Translations under genes and position numbers: made by a program
In this document: in pieces, positions 37,202-45,797 of the stretch
How positions within the stretch are numbered: the stretch's first letter is position 1
Layout: every line of letters starts with the position of its first letter
The notes under the pieces: generated by a model
Databases searched by the model: none
Told to the model about the DNA's origin: nothing
The model's input: the letters and a program-made list of their open reading frames with translations, nothing else
Source: Myxococcota bacterium
GTDB lineage: Bacteria > Myxococcota_A > UBA796 > JAFGLY01
Reading direction: 5' to 3'
Assembly (NCBI GenBank): GCA_024276675.1
Contig: JAJRWT010000039.1
Span: 43,811-107,810 of the forward strand
DNA: 64,000 nucleotides

Positions 37202-38029
37202 CTATCCGTCGTCGTACTGCCGCGTTCCACTTTGCGCCGCCCCGTTGCCCTTTTGTGCGAGGATGTCCTTCAGCTTGACGGTGGGATGGTGGTAGCGCCG
37301 TTCACCCCGGGTCTTGTCTCCGACCTGGATGGCTTCGCAGGGGCACCACTGCAAGCAAGCCATGCACTGCTGGCAGCGGTTGTTCCAGGTTGGGCGGTTG
37401 CCGGTCATGGTGATGTTGTCCACCGGGCAGAGGGATGCGCAGATTCCGCAGCCGTTGCAGGTCTGGTCCACCCGGAAGTTCTTGTCGGACACAGAGGCGA
37501 ACCTGTAGCCCAGCTTGTACAGCAGGCCCGGGTGGATCCATGCCCGGAAGCGGCTGTATTCCAGTGGGATGTTTGCTTCGCCGCGCTCGATGATACCGGC
37601 GATCTGGTGGAGGCATGCCTCGGCGGTTTCGAAGATGGGGATGAGCCTGGAGTCTTCGGGCACTCCGCCGAATGGTATGTAGTTGGATGGCATCCTGACG
37701 GGCAGCCCCGTGGAGAGCTGGAGGCCTTGGTACCGGAACAGTCGACGCAGCCACATAAACAGGTTGCCGGGATCGCCACCCATGGTCACGACGACGAAGA
37801 CCGGCACGGGGGTCACCAGTCTACGCAGGAATTCCACCACGATGTGGGGTAACTTGTACATGTACACCGGGCAGACGATACCGATCCGGTCCTCGGTGGG
37901 TCTGGTTTCGCCTTCTGCCAGTGCCTGCACCATGGGTGTCAGGGTGGTGGCTCCGAGTTTTTCGGCCAGCACGCGGGCAGCCCACAGCGAATTTCCCGTT
38001 CCGCTGAAGTAGTAGATGCGGGTGGTCAA
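37202..38029 (-). CDS. EFR1-type flavodoxin-ferredoxin fusion
   Basis: 275 residues from TTG 38029, with GGAGG upstream and no ATG alternative. Residues 1-~130 are a flavodoxin-like domain with the FMN phosphate loop YYFSGTGNSLW, and VCPVYMYKLP. Residues ~185-235 carry two 4Fe-4S motifs, CNGCGICASLCP and CQQCMACLQWCP. This is the EFR1 (EFR1 family ferrodoxin) layout, proteins mainly of anaerobes and facultative anaerobes that shuttle electrons, partner unknown. It stands alone; the ~170 bp after its stop is non-coding. Confidence 0.9.
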   Translation of the reverse strand: MTTRIYYFSGTGNSLWAARVLAEKLGATTLTPMVQALAEGETRPTEDRIGIVCPVYMYKLPHIVVEFLRRLVTPVPVFVVVTMGGDPGNLFMWLRRLFRYQGLQLSTGLPVRMPSNYIPFGGVPEDSRLIPIFETAEACLHQIAGIIERGEANIPLEYSRFRAWIHPGLLYKLGYRFASVSDKNFRVDQTCNGCGICASLCPVDNITMTGNRPTWNNRCQQCMACLQWCPCEAIQVGDKTRGERRYHHPTVKLKDILAQKGNGAAQSGTRQYDDG

Positions 38030-38075
38030 GGCATCCTCCGTGAAGACCAGAGGATATCACGCCTCCCGGTGCCGT

Positions 38076-38711
38076 TCACGAGGGCTGTTCGGCCTGCCTC
38101 CAGGCGGGGCCGTCCAGCGACTCGCGGGCGGACGAGATGTGCGTCGCAGAGCCCCGGGGAGCGAGTCGGCCCAGCAGAGCCAGCAGGCTTGAAAGTGCTT
38201 CGATACAGTCGTGTTTGTCAAGGTCCAGCGGTGGGGGAACGACATACAGGCGCTGGTGGATGGCCAGTCCCAGGAGGAGTCGATCGCGTGTGCCGGCATC
38301 CAGCGCGAATCCAAGAGTGCGAGTGGTGATGTCGCGGGCATCGCGCCTTGCCTGCTTGCGATCCTGCCAGCCCCGGTAGAGCCTGGGTGAGATCACAGCC
38401 AGATCCTGCTGGCTGGACAACTCCAGCAGATCGAGAAAACGTAGGAAGTTCCTGTGTTCAACGAAGGCGTCTTGCACGGAGATCATTCCCGATGCCGGAG
38501 GCGCCAACAGCTCCTGGATGGTGGCTGGAAAGCGGGCTGCCACCGGGCCCAGGGCCTGGATGGCCAGCAGCTCGGCTGCTCGTTGACCAAGGCTCAGGCC
38601 TCGGACCAGGGCCAGGGTGCTTCCCGCATGGCCTTCGAGCAGGGTGGCCAGAGCTTCAAGCAGGTCCTGGGCCGGCTTGTCCGTGATCACGTGGCTTTCC
38701 GCGAATGACAT
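38076..38711 (-). CDS. unknown helical protein
   Basis: 211 residues from ATG 38711 after AGGAG. Nearly all predicted helix: LLEALATLLEGHAGSTLALV, LGQRAAELLAIQALG, FVEHRNFLRFLDLLELSS, LYRGWQDRKQARRDARD, CIEALSSLLALLGRLAP. No signal peptide or motif; no family recognised. It is 46 bp upstream of the EFR1 gene on the same strand and could share its transcript. Confidence 0.6.
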   Translation of the reverse strand: MSFAESHVITDKPAQDLLEALATLLEGHAGSTLALVRGLSLGQRAAELLAIQALGPVAARFPATIQELLAPPASGMISVQDAFVEHRNFLRFLDLLELSSQQDLAVISPRLYRGWQDRKQARRDARDITTRTLGFALDAGTRDRLLLGLAIHQRLYVVPPPLDLDKHDCIEALSSLLALLGRLAPRGSATHISSARESLDGPAWRQAEQPS

Positions 38712-38785
38712 TGGGTTCTCTCCTGTGGCAGCGAGGCATGTAGCCTTAACACGAAAGCCAACACCTGTTTACCACTTTTGGCGTT

Positions 38786-38875
38786 TTGGGGAACAGGAGC
38801 GGGGACCCGGGCGGGATGCGCCAGGGCTCCTGGCACGAAGGAAAGTCAGGGGGATCGCTCCCCAGTTCCCGGGAG
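38786..38875. repeat. imperfect palindrome centred on GCCAGGGCTCCTGGC
   Basis: A tight hairpin GCCAGG-GCT-CCTGGC (38820-38834) is flanked by wider complementarity: GGGGAACAGGAGCGGGG on the left against CGCTCCCCAGTTCCC on the right. Together with the larger palindrome that follows, it fills the ~380-bp gap 38712-39090, which has no gene. Confidence 0.5.
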
Positions 38876-38913
38876 GGTCTTCCAGCGATTGACCGCCGGG
38901 CGCGAAAGCATGC

Positions 38914-39102
38914 ACTGTGGAACAATAGAGTTCCCATCCGGAAACTGCTCCCATCGCAGGAGCGGCCCATCCCTTCGCCAGGCGCGCCGGGCAACCGCTT
39001 GAAATAGCGCTGCTATTCCGGCGGGTTTCCCGGACGCACCTGGCTCGAAAGCGACTCGCTCCTGCTCCGTCCGCACTTTCCGGATGGGAACTATAGAACA
39101 GT
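38914..39102. repeat. ~190-bp imperfect palindrome overlapping the 3' end of an ASST-like gene
   Basis: ACTGT at 38914 mirrors ACAGT ending at 39102. The arms share the exact 15-mer GTTCCCATCCGGAAA (38930-38944; complement at 39077-39091). Further in, blocks GCAGGAGCG, GCCAGG and CCGGG/AAACC match their partners with mismatches. The centre is an AATAGC-GCT-GCTATT hairpin (39004-39018). The right arm supplies the last codons and TAG stop of the neighbouring lipoprotein gene. The form suits a miniature inverted-repeat element or a long structured RNA; no transposase is linked. Confidence 0.65.
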
Positions 39103-40524
39103 ATGACCCTGGTTTGCCACGAGGTTGTAGAGATCTTCGATGAACTCGCCCCGGCCCAGCAGCCTGACGGAGTTGAAGGTGACGTGCCAGACGTAGTCAC
39201 CGTTGCTGTCCACCTCGATTATCTGACCCGCACTTCCGATGATGTGCAGGGTGTCGCCGTTGTCCAGGCGCCAGGCATCGCCGTTGGTGGCGGCGTAGAC
39301 ATCCGGGTCGTAATTCCATATTTCGTGCAGTTGTGCGTTCTCGTGGTCCACTTCGTATTCCCGGACCATGGTGGTTTCTCTGCTCTGGTCGGCGGTGGAC
39401 AGCAGCAGGGTTCCGGCGTCGGTGTAGGATACTCCGTGCTGCCAGTTGAACTGGGAATCGGCGGGTTCGAAGTCGTAGCCTCCTTCCTGGTCGCCTGCCC
39501 ACCAGAGGGTTTCCCCCGTGCCGTGATCCAGCTCCACCACGGTGTTGTTGGTGTAGAAGCTGTAGAGGAACGTGTCTGTGGATGAGCTGTAGAACAGTCC
39601 GTTGGACACGACGTCGTCTGGGATCCAGTCTTCGCTGCTGTTCCAGATGACCTGTTGTTCGTCGGAACCCGGGGACTTTTCAATCAGTGATTCACCGACC
39701 GTGTTGTACCAGCTTCCCCAGACCAGATTTTCGTTGGGAAGCTGTACGAAGGCGTGGTGGAAGCCGGGGGTGGAGATCTCGTCGATTTCGGCATCCAGGT
39801 ACCAGCGGTGGATGGTGGAGCCGGCCCCATAGTCGAAGTCAGGCCACGAGGTGCCTTCGTCCCAGAGGATGTAATCGCCGTTGACCGAGACCTGGGCATA
39901 GATGGTCCAGTGTTCGTCGGGAGCGGCGTGTGCCCACACGATCCTGGCATCCCGGTCCATGATGAAGGTCCAGTAGGTGCCATCGGTCCAAGCTCCCACC
40001 TGGCTGTTGATGCTGCACAGCAGGTAGTTGCCCGTAGGGAGCCATGCCTTGGGGTCTGCTTCCAGCAAGTGGGGGACGGGCATACCCGACGAGCCCGAGG
40101 GGATGGCGCCGGTGGTCAGTGGTTCGCCGTCCACCGTGTCGCCTGTCTGGGGTACCACTCGCCACTGGACATCCATGTCGTAGGGGATGCCCAACAGGAG
40201 CTGCTGGTGCCCTCCCTTTGCTGCGTCGATTGTAGGGCTGGACAGCCACTGGCCCTGGTCGAAGCTGTACTCCACGTGAACCTGCGCTTCGCCCGACTGT
40301 TGCCAGGTCACGTAGACCATGGACTCGATTTCGTCGTGGAGCCGCCAGGAAAGATCGGTGATGGAGATGGGGTCGGGATGGGGTTGGGAGCTGTCGCCGG
40401 TGTCGCCGGGCTGGTCGGTGTCGCCGGGAGAGCCTGTTTCGATGGTTGGGCTTGAGTCCGAAGAATCGGCGCAGTCGCCGCAGGCGAGCGCGAGGACGAG
40501 GAGGGCTGTGGCGGCGTGTGTCAA
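39091..40524 (-). CDS. arylsulfotransferase-like (ASST) lipoprotein, copy 2
   Basis: 477 residues from TTG 40524 (GGAG six bases upstream; no ATG before the upstream stop). Signal ATALLVLALAC with lipobox LALAC, then a Ser/Asp/Pro linker. The domain is clearly paralogous to the copy at 1012-2457: LLLGIPYD, TGNYLLCSINSQ, YWTFIMDRDARIVW, GAGSTIHRW, TPGFHHAFVQLPNENLVWGS, FNWQHGVSYTDAGTLLLS, VRLLGRGEFIEDLYNL. The His pair in FHH and the His in QHG are kept. Its C-terminus differs: the other copy ends DLYDLAP, this one ends DLYNLVANQGHTVL, and the extra residues are coded by the palindrome arm. Confidence 0.75.
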   Translation of the reverse strand: MTHAATALLVLALACGDCADSSDSSPTIETGSPGDTDQPGDTGDSSQPHPDPISITDLSWRLHDEIESMVYVTWQQSGEAQVHVEYSFDQGQWLSSPTIDAAKGGHQQLLLGIPYDMDVQWRVVPQTGDTVDGEPLTTGAIPSGSSGMPVPHLLEADPKAWLPTGNYLLCSINSQVGAWTDGTYWTFIMDRDARIVWAHAAPDEHWTIYAQVSVNGDYILWDEGTSWPDFDYGAGSTIHRWYLDAEIDEISTPGFHHAFVQLPNENLVWGSWYNTVGESLIEKSPGSDEQQVIWNSSEDWIPDDVVSNGLFYSSSTDTFLYSFYTNNTVVELDHGTGETLWWAGDQEGGYDFEPADSQFNWQHGVSYTDAGTLLLSTADQSRETTMVREYEVDHENAQLHEIWNYDPDVYAATNGDAWRLDNGDTLHIIGSAGQIIEVDSNGDYVWHVTFNSVRLLGRGEFIEDLYNLVANQGHTVL

Positions 40525-40584
40525 TGGTTCTCCAACCTGCTCGGTTTTTTTGGTACGAATCGAGAAAATATCACGCGGAGTTGC

Positions 40585-42000
40585 TCAGTCCACCAGCAAA
40601 TGGTCCCATGTTCCGGCGTTGACCTCGGCCATACGTTCCGTGACCTCCATGTAGGGCTGGTCCAGCTCGTTCACCAGGCCCCAGTTGTTGTCTTCTCCGT
40701 CGCCGGAGCGGCCCTCCAGCGGTTGGTCCACCCATTCGAACCAGTGGTAGCCCACGATCCACGACACGGATTGGTGGAAGCTGGCGTATTCCTCGAATGC
40801 CTCGGCCCGCTCCTGCTGAGTGTCAAAAGTGGGGTAGATGGGGGGATAGCTGTTGGGCAGCCCGGCGTCGTCCGCCCTGAAACCGAACTCGGTGATGAGA
40901 ATTGGCAAGTCGATTTCGGAGTGCAGGGCGGCGAAGCCATCGGCGGGATCCAGGGCATCGGTGAGAGCCATGGCCACGTCGGCCACGCCGTCCAGGAAGA
41001 CGTAGTTGTTGATGGAGAAGACATCCACGTACTTGCTGGCCGCCTGGTAGACGTCCAGCGGGGCCATGACCGAGATTTCCCTGTTGCCAAGGATCAGGTG
41101 GTTGGGATCCGCCGACCGCAGGGCCTGGGTGGTGATGGAGAAGTAGTGTTCCGCCGCCTGGCCCCGAAACACGGCGATGGCCTCCGCCACGGCGGGGATG
41201 TCATCGTCCAGCCAGGCGTCCCAGCCGTCCAGGGTGGAGAGGATTTCGTCCGTGCCTGAAAAAGATGTACCCAGGGTCTGGTTCAGGCCTGCCAGGCCCC
41301 CCAATTGTTCCAGCAACAACTCCACGGCAACCGTCTTGCCCGGAGCGTCGGCATCTTTTTCCAGGTATTTCTCCAGCAGGGTGCCAAGGTCGTGCCAGTC
41401 GGGCCCCCAGGCTACCTCGTTGTCCAGGAACCAGCCCAGGAGGAAAGGCTCCTGGCTCCATGGCGTGGCGCTCGTCTCAACCCTGGTCTGCACGTCGAGT
41501 TCCCACTGCGGGTCGAACAGATCCCCCTGCTCGCCGCTGTACCAGTCATAGGGTGCCAGGTACAGGGAGACGGTCTGCGGCACCCGGCCCAGAAACAGGT
41601 TGTCGGACCAGCAGCCCGCAGTGTTCAGGCTCCACTGGCCCAGGCGCTCCAGGACTGCGTCCACCCAGGCATCCTGCGATTCGTAGGAGGATTCAACCGT
41701 TTGCTGGTACACCTGCTCCCCCGTCTCGATGCTGGCATCGCCGTAGGGCGTGATGCTGTTGACGCCCAACGAATAGAACGGGTGACCGTCGGGAGTGACC
41801 AGCCACCAGCGTTGGCAGAGCTTTTCGGTGCGAAAAAATCCCGTTGCTTCCAACTGGACGCGGGTATCACCCCCATAGGCGTCAAAGGCGAGTTGGCCGG
41901 CCGGCGCGGCGCAGTCGGCAGGAGCGCCGGATCCGGCAGAATCCCCGTCTGCCGCCTGGCAAGAGAGGAGTAAAAAGCAGGAGGCGAAATGGTGGCGCAT
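40585..42000 (-). CDS. glycoside hydrolase lipoprotein (clan A, agarase-like)
   Basis: 471 residues from ATG 42000. Very short signal MRHHFASCFLLLSC with lipobox LLSC. The (beta/alpha)8 features seen are WWLVTPDGHPFYSLGVNSIT, FLLGWFLDNEVAWGPDW with likely acid/base Glu195, NHLILGNRE, DVFSINNYVF, LPILITEFGFRA with likely nucleophile Glu371, and YHWFEWVDQP followed by NNWGLVNELDQPY. The opening and closing motifs recall GH50/GH86-type agarases and related beta-galactosidases. It probably acts on an algal or other galactan outside the cell. It lies 60 bp upstream of the ASST-like gene on the same strand; sulfated algal polysaccharides would link the two functions, which is inference. Confidence 0.75.
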   Translation of the reverse strand: MRHHFASCFLLLSCQAADGDSAGSGAPADCAAPAGQLAFDAYGGDTRVQLEATGFFRTEKLCQRWWLVTPDGHPFYSLGVNSITPYGDASIETGEQVYQQTVESSYESQDAWVDAVLERLGQWSLNTAGCWSDNLFLGRVPQTVSLYLAPYDWYSGEQGDLFDPQWELDVQTRVETSATPWSQEPFLLGWFLDNEVAWGPDWHDLGTLLEKYLEKDADAPGKTVAVELLLEQLGGLAGLNQTLGTSFSGTDEILSTLDGWDAWLDDDIPAVAEAIAVFRGQAAEHYFSITTQALRSADPNHLILGNREISVMAPLDVYQAASKYVDVFSINNYVFLDGVADVAMALTDALDPADGFAALHSEIDLPILITEFGFRADDAGLPNSYPPIYPTFDTQQERAEAFEEYASFHQSVSWIVGYHWFEWVDQPLEGRSGDGEDNNWGLVNELDQPYMEVTERMAEVNAGTWDHLLVD

Positions 42001-42127
42001 GGAAGTCCAGTGGGTTGATGGAAACTTCGGGAGTCTCGGGTATCTTCAGTGTATCATCGCCCCTGGCCCCCGCTCCGCTGGCGACTACCACCTCCAGGGG
42101 TGTTGGCGGCAACTGTTGTCACCAGCT

Positions 42128-42808
42128 ATGGGGCGCCGGGCTGCTTCCATCGCCAACCCCTCCGTTTCCACGGGAGGCCCCTTGCTTCGAGTCGATGACC
42201 ACCCTTTGCTGGATCTGGGCGTATTCATCACCACATGGCCGGTGGCGCTTGGTGCACTCCCAAGCCCCCGCTGGCTGCGAGAGCTGGCCAACGTACAAGC
42301 CACAACCCCCTTCGAGCCTCCGGGCGACAACCACAAGAAGCTGGTGCGCGACCTGCTTCGTCATGGCGGTTTCAAGCCTGCCGGGCGTTCAAAACCCTGC
42401 AACGAGTATATCCGCAACGTGACCATCAAGGGTGGTTTTCCATTTATCAACGCAGCGGTCGACGCCACGAACCTTGCGGCCCTGCACGGTGCCATGCCCG
42501 TCTCCACGGTGGACCTGGACCTGCTCCAGCCGCCCCTGCGTGTGGGCATCGCCGGGAAGGGTGCACGTTACGTATTCAACCAGTCGGGGCAGGAGATCGA
42601 CCTGTCTGGACTGCTGTGCCTCTTCGACGCCCAAGGCCCCTGCGCCAACGCGGTGAAGGACTCCATGCGCGCAAAGACCCACGATGCCTCGCTTCGCACC
42701 CTCACGCTCATATGGGGCAGCAGGGCTCTGCCGGATCGCACGAAGGCCCTGCTGGCCTGGCACATCGATCTGAACCAGAGGCTCGGCGGCGAGGTGGAGT
42801 TGGTTTAA
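42128..42808 (+). CDS. B3/B4 tRNA-synthetase-domain protein
   Basis: 226 residues from ATG 42128; TTG 42116 is possible and the frame stays open to 41999. The domain matches the free-standing B3/B4 proteins (COG3382) related to the beta subunit of phenylalanyl-tRNA synthetase: DDHPLLDLGVFIT, NHKKLVRDLLRHGGFKPAGRSKPCNEYI, NAAVDATNLAALHGAMPVSTVDLD, LLCLFDAQGPCANAVKDSM, TKALLAWHI. Such proteins may edit mischarged tRNA. Divergent from the glycosidase across ~127 bp. GC and codon use look normal. Confidence 0.8.
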   Translation: MGRRAASIANPSVSTGGPLLRVDDHPLLDLGVFITTWPVALGALPSPRWLRELANVQATTPFEPPGDNHKKLVRDLLRHGGFKPAGRSKPCNEYIRNVTIKGGFPFINAAVDATNLAALHGAMPVSTVDLDLLQPPLRVGIAGKGARYVFNQSGQEIDLSGLLCLFDAQGPCANAVKDSMRAKTHDASLRTLTLIWGSRALPDRTKALLAWHIDLNQRLGGEVELV

Positions 42809-43195
42809 GACCCGAAAAGCGGTATCGTTCCGCGATTCCGCCGTCCAGCGATTTTTCTCCGGTTCAACGCCCGTCCCGCCCCACCCTCCCATCACATCAG
42901 GATAGAGCATCGTCTCTGTATCGTGCTCCACTGTTTCCCCTTGGCTCCCAGCGGGGCTATCGAATCGGGCAGCAGGCAGCTCGATCTCGTAGAAAGCGAC
43001 AACGACGATATCGTGGACGACCCATCATACGGCACCATCTTCGTCTACGGCAACGTCCTCGTGGAGCCCGATGGCGCGGGCAACAGTCAGATCGTGCGCC
43101 AGCGGAGTGGTGACTTTCAGCGTTTGTCAAGTGGACAGGGAACGACGAGCAGCCCGAAACTGTGCGAGGTTTCAGACCACTTGCGTGATCACAGG
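42809..43195 (+). other. non-genic stretch with a possible gene remnant
   Basis: No complete gene. A plus-strand stretch (~42930-43110) reads as protein-like sequence (SRQLDLVESDNDDIVDD, PSYGTIFVYGNVLVEPDGAG), resembling a beta-helix or lipoprotein fragment, but has no start site or signal and runs into non-coding sequence. I read it as the remains of a lost gene. Confidence 0.4.
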
Positions 43196-43662
43196 TCAGC
43201 CACCGATGGTCGCGACGTAGAGCGGGCTCCAGTAGAGGCTGCCCTCCTGCAACAGGGCGATCCACCAACTCCCATCGCCCTCGAAGGAGCTGAACCCGTG
43301 GCCGGCATCGTCTTCCAGGCTGGTTAGCTCGTAGCTCTGCTGGCCATCAACATCCGCCTCGTAGAGTTCGGCGGCCTGGCTGCTCACGGGAGAGATGAGG
43401 TCCAGGAAAGGCTCGGAGACCTGGGCTTCGTAGCGGGCCAGCTTGATGTGCTGGATGTCGGAGGCATCGATAGTGCCTGAGACGGCACCGGGGCAGTGCC
43501 CGCAGTACTCGTACTCCGTGCCGATGAAGGCGGACCAATCCGCCCAGATCATCTGCCCTCGCACGCTCCGCAGCCGGAGCAGGCGCCGAAGCCGGCGCAT
43601 AGCAGGAGGGAAATGGGAGAAAGGAGAAGGGAGTTCGAAAGCTGTGGCAGGCCTGCATGCAT
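43196..43662 (-). pseudogene. small lipoprotein gene with a single-base frameshift
   Basis: The signal peptide lies in one frame from ATG 43662 (GGAG five bases upstream): MHAGLPQLSNSLLLSPISLL then LCAGFGACSGCGACEGR and a TGA near 43553. The mature part continues in another frame (QMIWADWSAFIGTEYEYC, CPGAVSGTIDASDIQHIKL, DVDGQQSYELTSLEDDAGHGFSSFEG, IALLQEGSLYWSPLYVA) to the stop at 43196. Restoring one base in the GGG run near 43557 would join the two. It may be a true pseudogene or a homopolymer sequencing error. The mature domain is all-beta and of unknown function. Confidence 0.65.
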
Positions 43663-43806
43663 TTCGACTCCGTTTCTTCCGGCAACCCCGCGGGGGGCAG
43701 GGCTATTCCGCGAGAGGCCCGTGGCCGAGCCAGGCCCGCGCAGGGCTCCCCGACAGCCAGGCTCCCGGGCTTGGACGGGAACCAGGAATGTCCGTGAAAA
43801 TCCAAA

Positions 43807-44726
43807 GTGCTACTTGCGATCTACACAAACATTTGCCATGATGATAGCATTATTGGGCGCGATATCTCAAGAGAGCTGCTGGAGTGCGTCGCGGAGTATC
43901 CCGTGACCACAATCCTGGGACCCCGCCAGTCGGGCAAGACGACCCTGGTCCAGATGGCATTCCCGGACATGCCCTACTACTCCCTGGAGTATCCAGATTT
44001 ACGGGTGGTGGCCGAAGCCGACCCCCGGGGCTTCCTGGTTCGCGGTTCCAGAAGTTCCTGGTTTTGCTGGCGGGCCGGGTGGGCCAGGTCGTAAACTTCA
44101 CGTCCCTTTCCAACGACGTGGGCGTATCCGCGACTACCATCAAGAACTGGGTGAGCGTGTTGAAAGCCTCGTATGTCGTGTTCGAGCTTCCGCCATATTT
44201 CGTGGACATCCGAAAGAGGGTGATCAAGTCTCCCAAGATATACTTCACGGACGTCGGGCTCGCCGCCTTCCTGCTGGGCATCCACACCGAAGAACAGGCG
44301 TCCCGCGACCCTCTGCGCGGCAACTTGCACGAAAACCTCGTGATTGCAGAGATCATCAAGGGGGCCCTGGTCAGGGGTATCAGGCCGGAAGTCTATTTCT
44401 TTCGAGACTCCCACGGCACCGAGGTGGATCTCGTGATCAGGGAAAAGGGCGAACTCGTTCCGGTGGAAGTCAAGTCCGCCGCGACTTTCTCCCACGACTT
44501 CTTGAAAGGCCTGCGGCGCTTCAGGGCACTGGCAACGGACCGTGTCGCCGCGGGTGCCGTCCTTTACAACGGCGAGCAGGGATTCTGCATCCGGGGAGTC
44601 CGTATCTTCAATCCGCTCCAGGTGGAAGATCTCTGGGACACCTTGACTTCCCCATCTGGACACAACCCACACGCAGACCCGACCGTGATGAAACCAAACA
44701 GCGCAGGGGGGGATAGGCAACAGTGA
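43807..44726 (+). pseudogene. AAA_14/DUF4143 ATP-binding protein with internal deletion and frameshift
   Basis: The N-terminal part (frame from GTG 43807) has IIGRDISRELLECVAEYPV, Walker A LGPRQSGKTTL, YYSLEYPDLRVVAEADPRGF, then goes off into nonsense. The C-terminal part resumes in another frame from ~44048: FQKFLVLLAGRVGQVVNF, SLSNDVGVSATTIKNWVSVL, IKSPKIYFTDVGLAAFLLGI, NLVIAEIIKGALVR, VYFFRDSHGTEVDLVIRE with the DUF4143 nuclease-like core, and EVKSAATFS. Normal proteins are ~390 residues; here roughly 115-120, with Walker B, are missing. TTCCTGGTT occurs on both sides of the junction (near 44033 and 44055), suggesting deletion between short repeats. The protein cannot be functional. Confidence 0.85.
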
Positions 44727-44736
44727 AGGACGCTGT

Positions 44737-45324
44737 ATGGCCAGTCACCCTCAGAGACACACCCTGACGGACGCCGCCCTGTCTCGCAGATGCAGACAGG
44801 GAGATCCCCAAGCATGGGGGCTGCTGGTCGAGAGGTACACCCCAATGACCTACAGGTTGGCGCTACGGATGCTCCGGGATCAGGGCGAGGCCGAGGATGC
44901 CTGCCAGGAAGCCTTCATCCGAGTACACAAGTCCTTTGGCTCCTTCGACCCCACGCGACCGTTGGCCCCGTGGATATCCCGCATCACCTACAACGTGTGC
45001 CTGCGCAGGCTTGGGACCAGCGCACGAAAGCTCAAAGACGACGAATATGATCTGGACGTGGGCATGCTGCCCGACTCCAGGCTGCCCTCACCGGAGCAGC
45101 GGGTCCAGCAGCAAGAGGTCGGAGATCTGCTGGAGAGTGCTCTGCAGCGGATATCCGCACAGGATCGGGCGCTGCTCGTGCTGCATTACCGCGAGGGCAT
45201 GACCCAGGCCGAACTCTCCGAGACCACCGGCATGCCCGTCTCCAACATCAAGACCCGCCTGTTCCGCTCCCGGAGCAGGCTCAAGAAGCTCCTGATCCCC
45301 CTCCTGCGAGGAGCAACCCCATGA
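44737..45324 (+). CDS. ECF RNA polymerase sigma factor (RpoE-like)
   Basis: 195 residues from ATG 44737 after GAAGGA. Region 2: RRCRQGDPQAWGLLVERYTPMTYRLALRML then DQGEAEDACQEAFIRVHKS, with the usual EDA-QE-F motif and ISRITYNVCLRRL. Region 4: ALQRISAQDRALLVLHYREGMTQAEL then SNIKTRLFRSRSRLKKLL, a helix-turn-helix for the -35 box. Typical RpoE/ECF length. It overlaps the next gene by ATGA and starts an operon with a probable anti-sigma factor, DUF2953 and two GerW genes, which it probably controls. Confidence 0.93.
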   Translation: MASHPQRHTLTDAALSRRCRQGDPQAWGLLVERYTPMTYRLALRMLRDQGEAEDACQEAFIRVHKSFGSFDPTRPLAPWISRITYNVCLRRLGTSARKLKDDEYDLDVGMLPDSRLPSPEQRVQQQEVGDLLESALQRISAQDRALLVLHYREGMTQAELSETTGMPVSNIKTRLFRSRSRLKKLLIPLLRGATP

Positions 45325-45797
45325 ATCAAGCTCTGGAACAACGCATCGAGGCCTATCTGGATGGCCATCTGGGTATCGACGAGGCCGATGCCCTGGAACG
45401 CTCCTTGTCGGACCCAGAGACGGCCCGGGCCTTCGGCCAGGCTCTGATGCTCCGGGAGCTGCTCCGGGATCTACCTCCGGAGAGCCCCCCCCACGGCCTG
45501 GTGGACAAGATCCAGCGTGCCATGGCGCTTCGACAGGTGGATGAGCAGTCTGCCTCTGGCTTCAACAATGACATCTCCTCCATGTTGCAGGCTCTGGGTT
45601 GGATGTTTTGGGGCCCTGCCCAATCCCTCACCGGCCTGGGAACTCTCTCCCATAGCGCCCGGGCGTCGTTGTCCGGTGTCTCCTCCATCGGGCGTACGGT
45701 GGGGCAGACCTCACTCCCCTCGCTCTCTCCGCCCAGCAGTTCCAACGCCGCTGGACTGTTGAAGCAGGCATGGCGCCTGGGTCGGAGGCTGTTGTGA
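45321..45797 (+). CDS. probable anti-sigma factor
   Basis: 158 residues; ATGA overlap with the sigma gene. The N-terminus (LEQRIEAYLDGHLGIDEADALERSLSDPETARAF) is the helix pattern of anti-sigma proteins, but the zinc HxxxCxxC motif is absent. The middle has one weak hydrophobic stretch (MLQALGWMFWGPAQSLTGLG) and the C-terminus is Ser-rich. Position right after an ECF sigma and the N-terminal pattern argue for anti-sigma function; this is moderate, context-based evidence. Confidence 0.65.
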   Translation: MNQALEQRIEAYLDGHLGIDEADALERSLSDPETARAFGQALMLRELLRDLPPESPPHGLVDKIQRAMALRQVDEQSASGFNNDISSMLQALGWMFWGPAQSLTGLGTLSHSARASLSGVSSIGRTVGQTSLPSLSPPSSSNAAGLLKQAWRLGRRLL

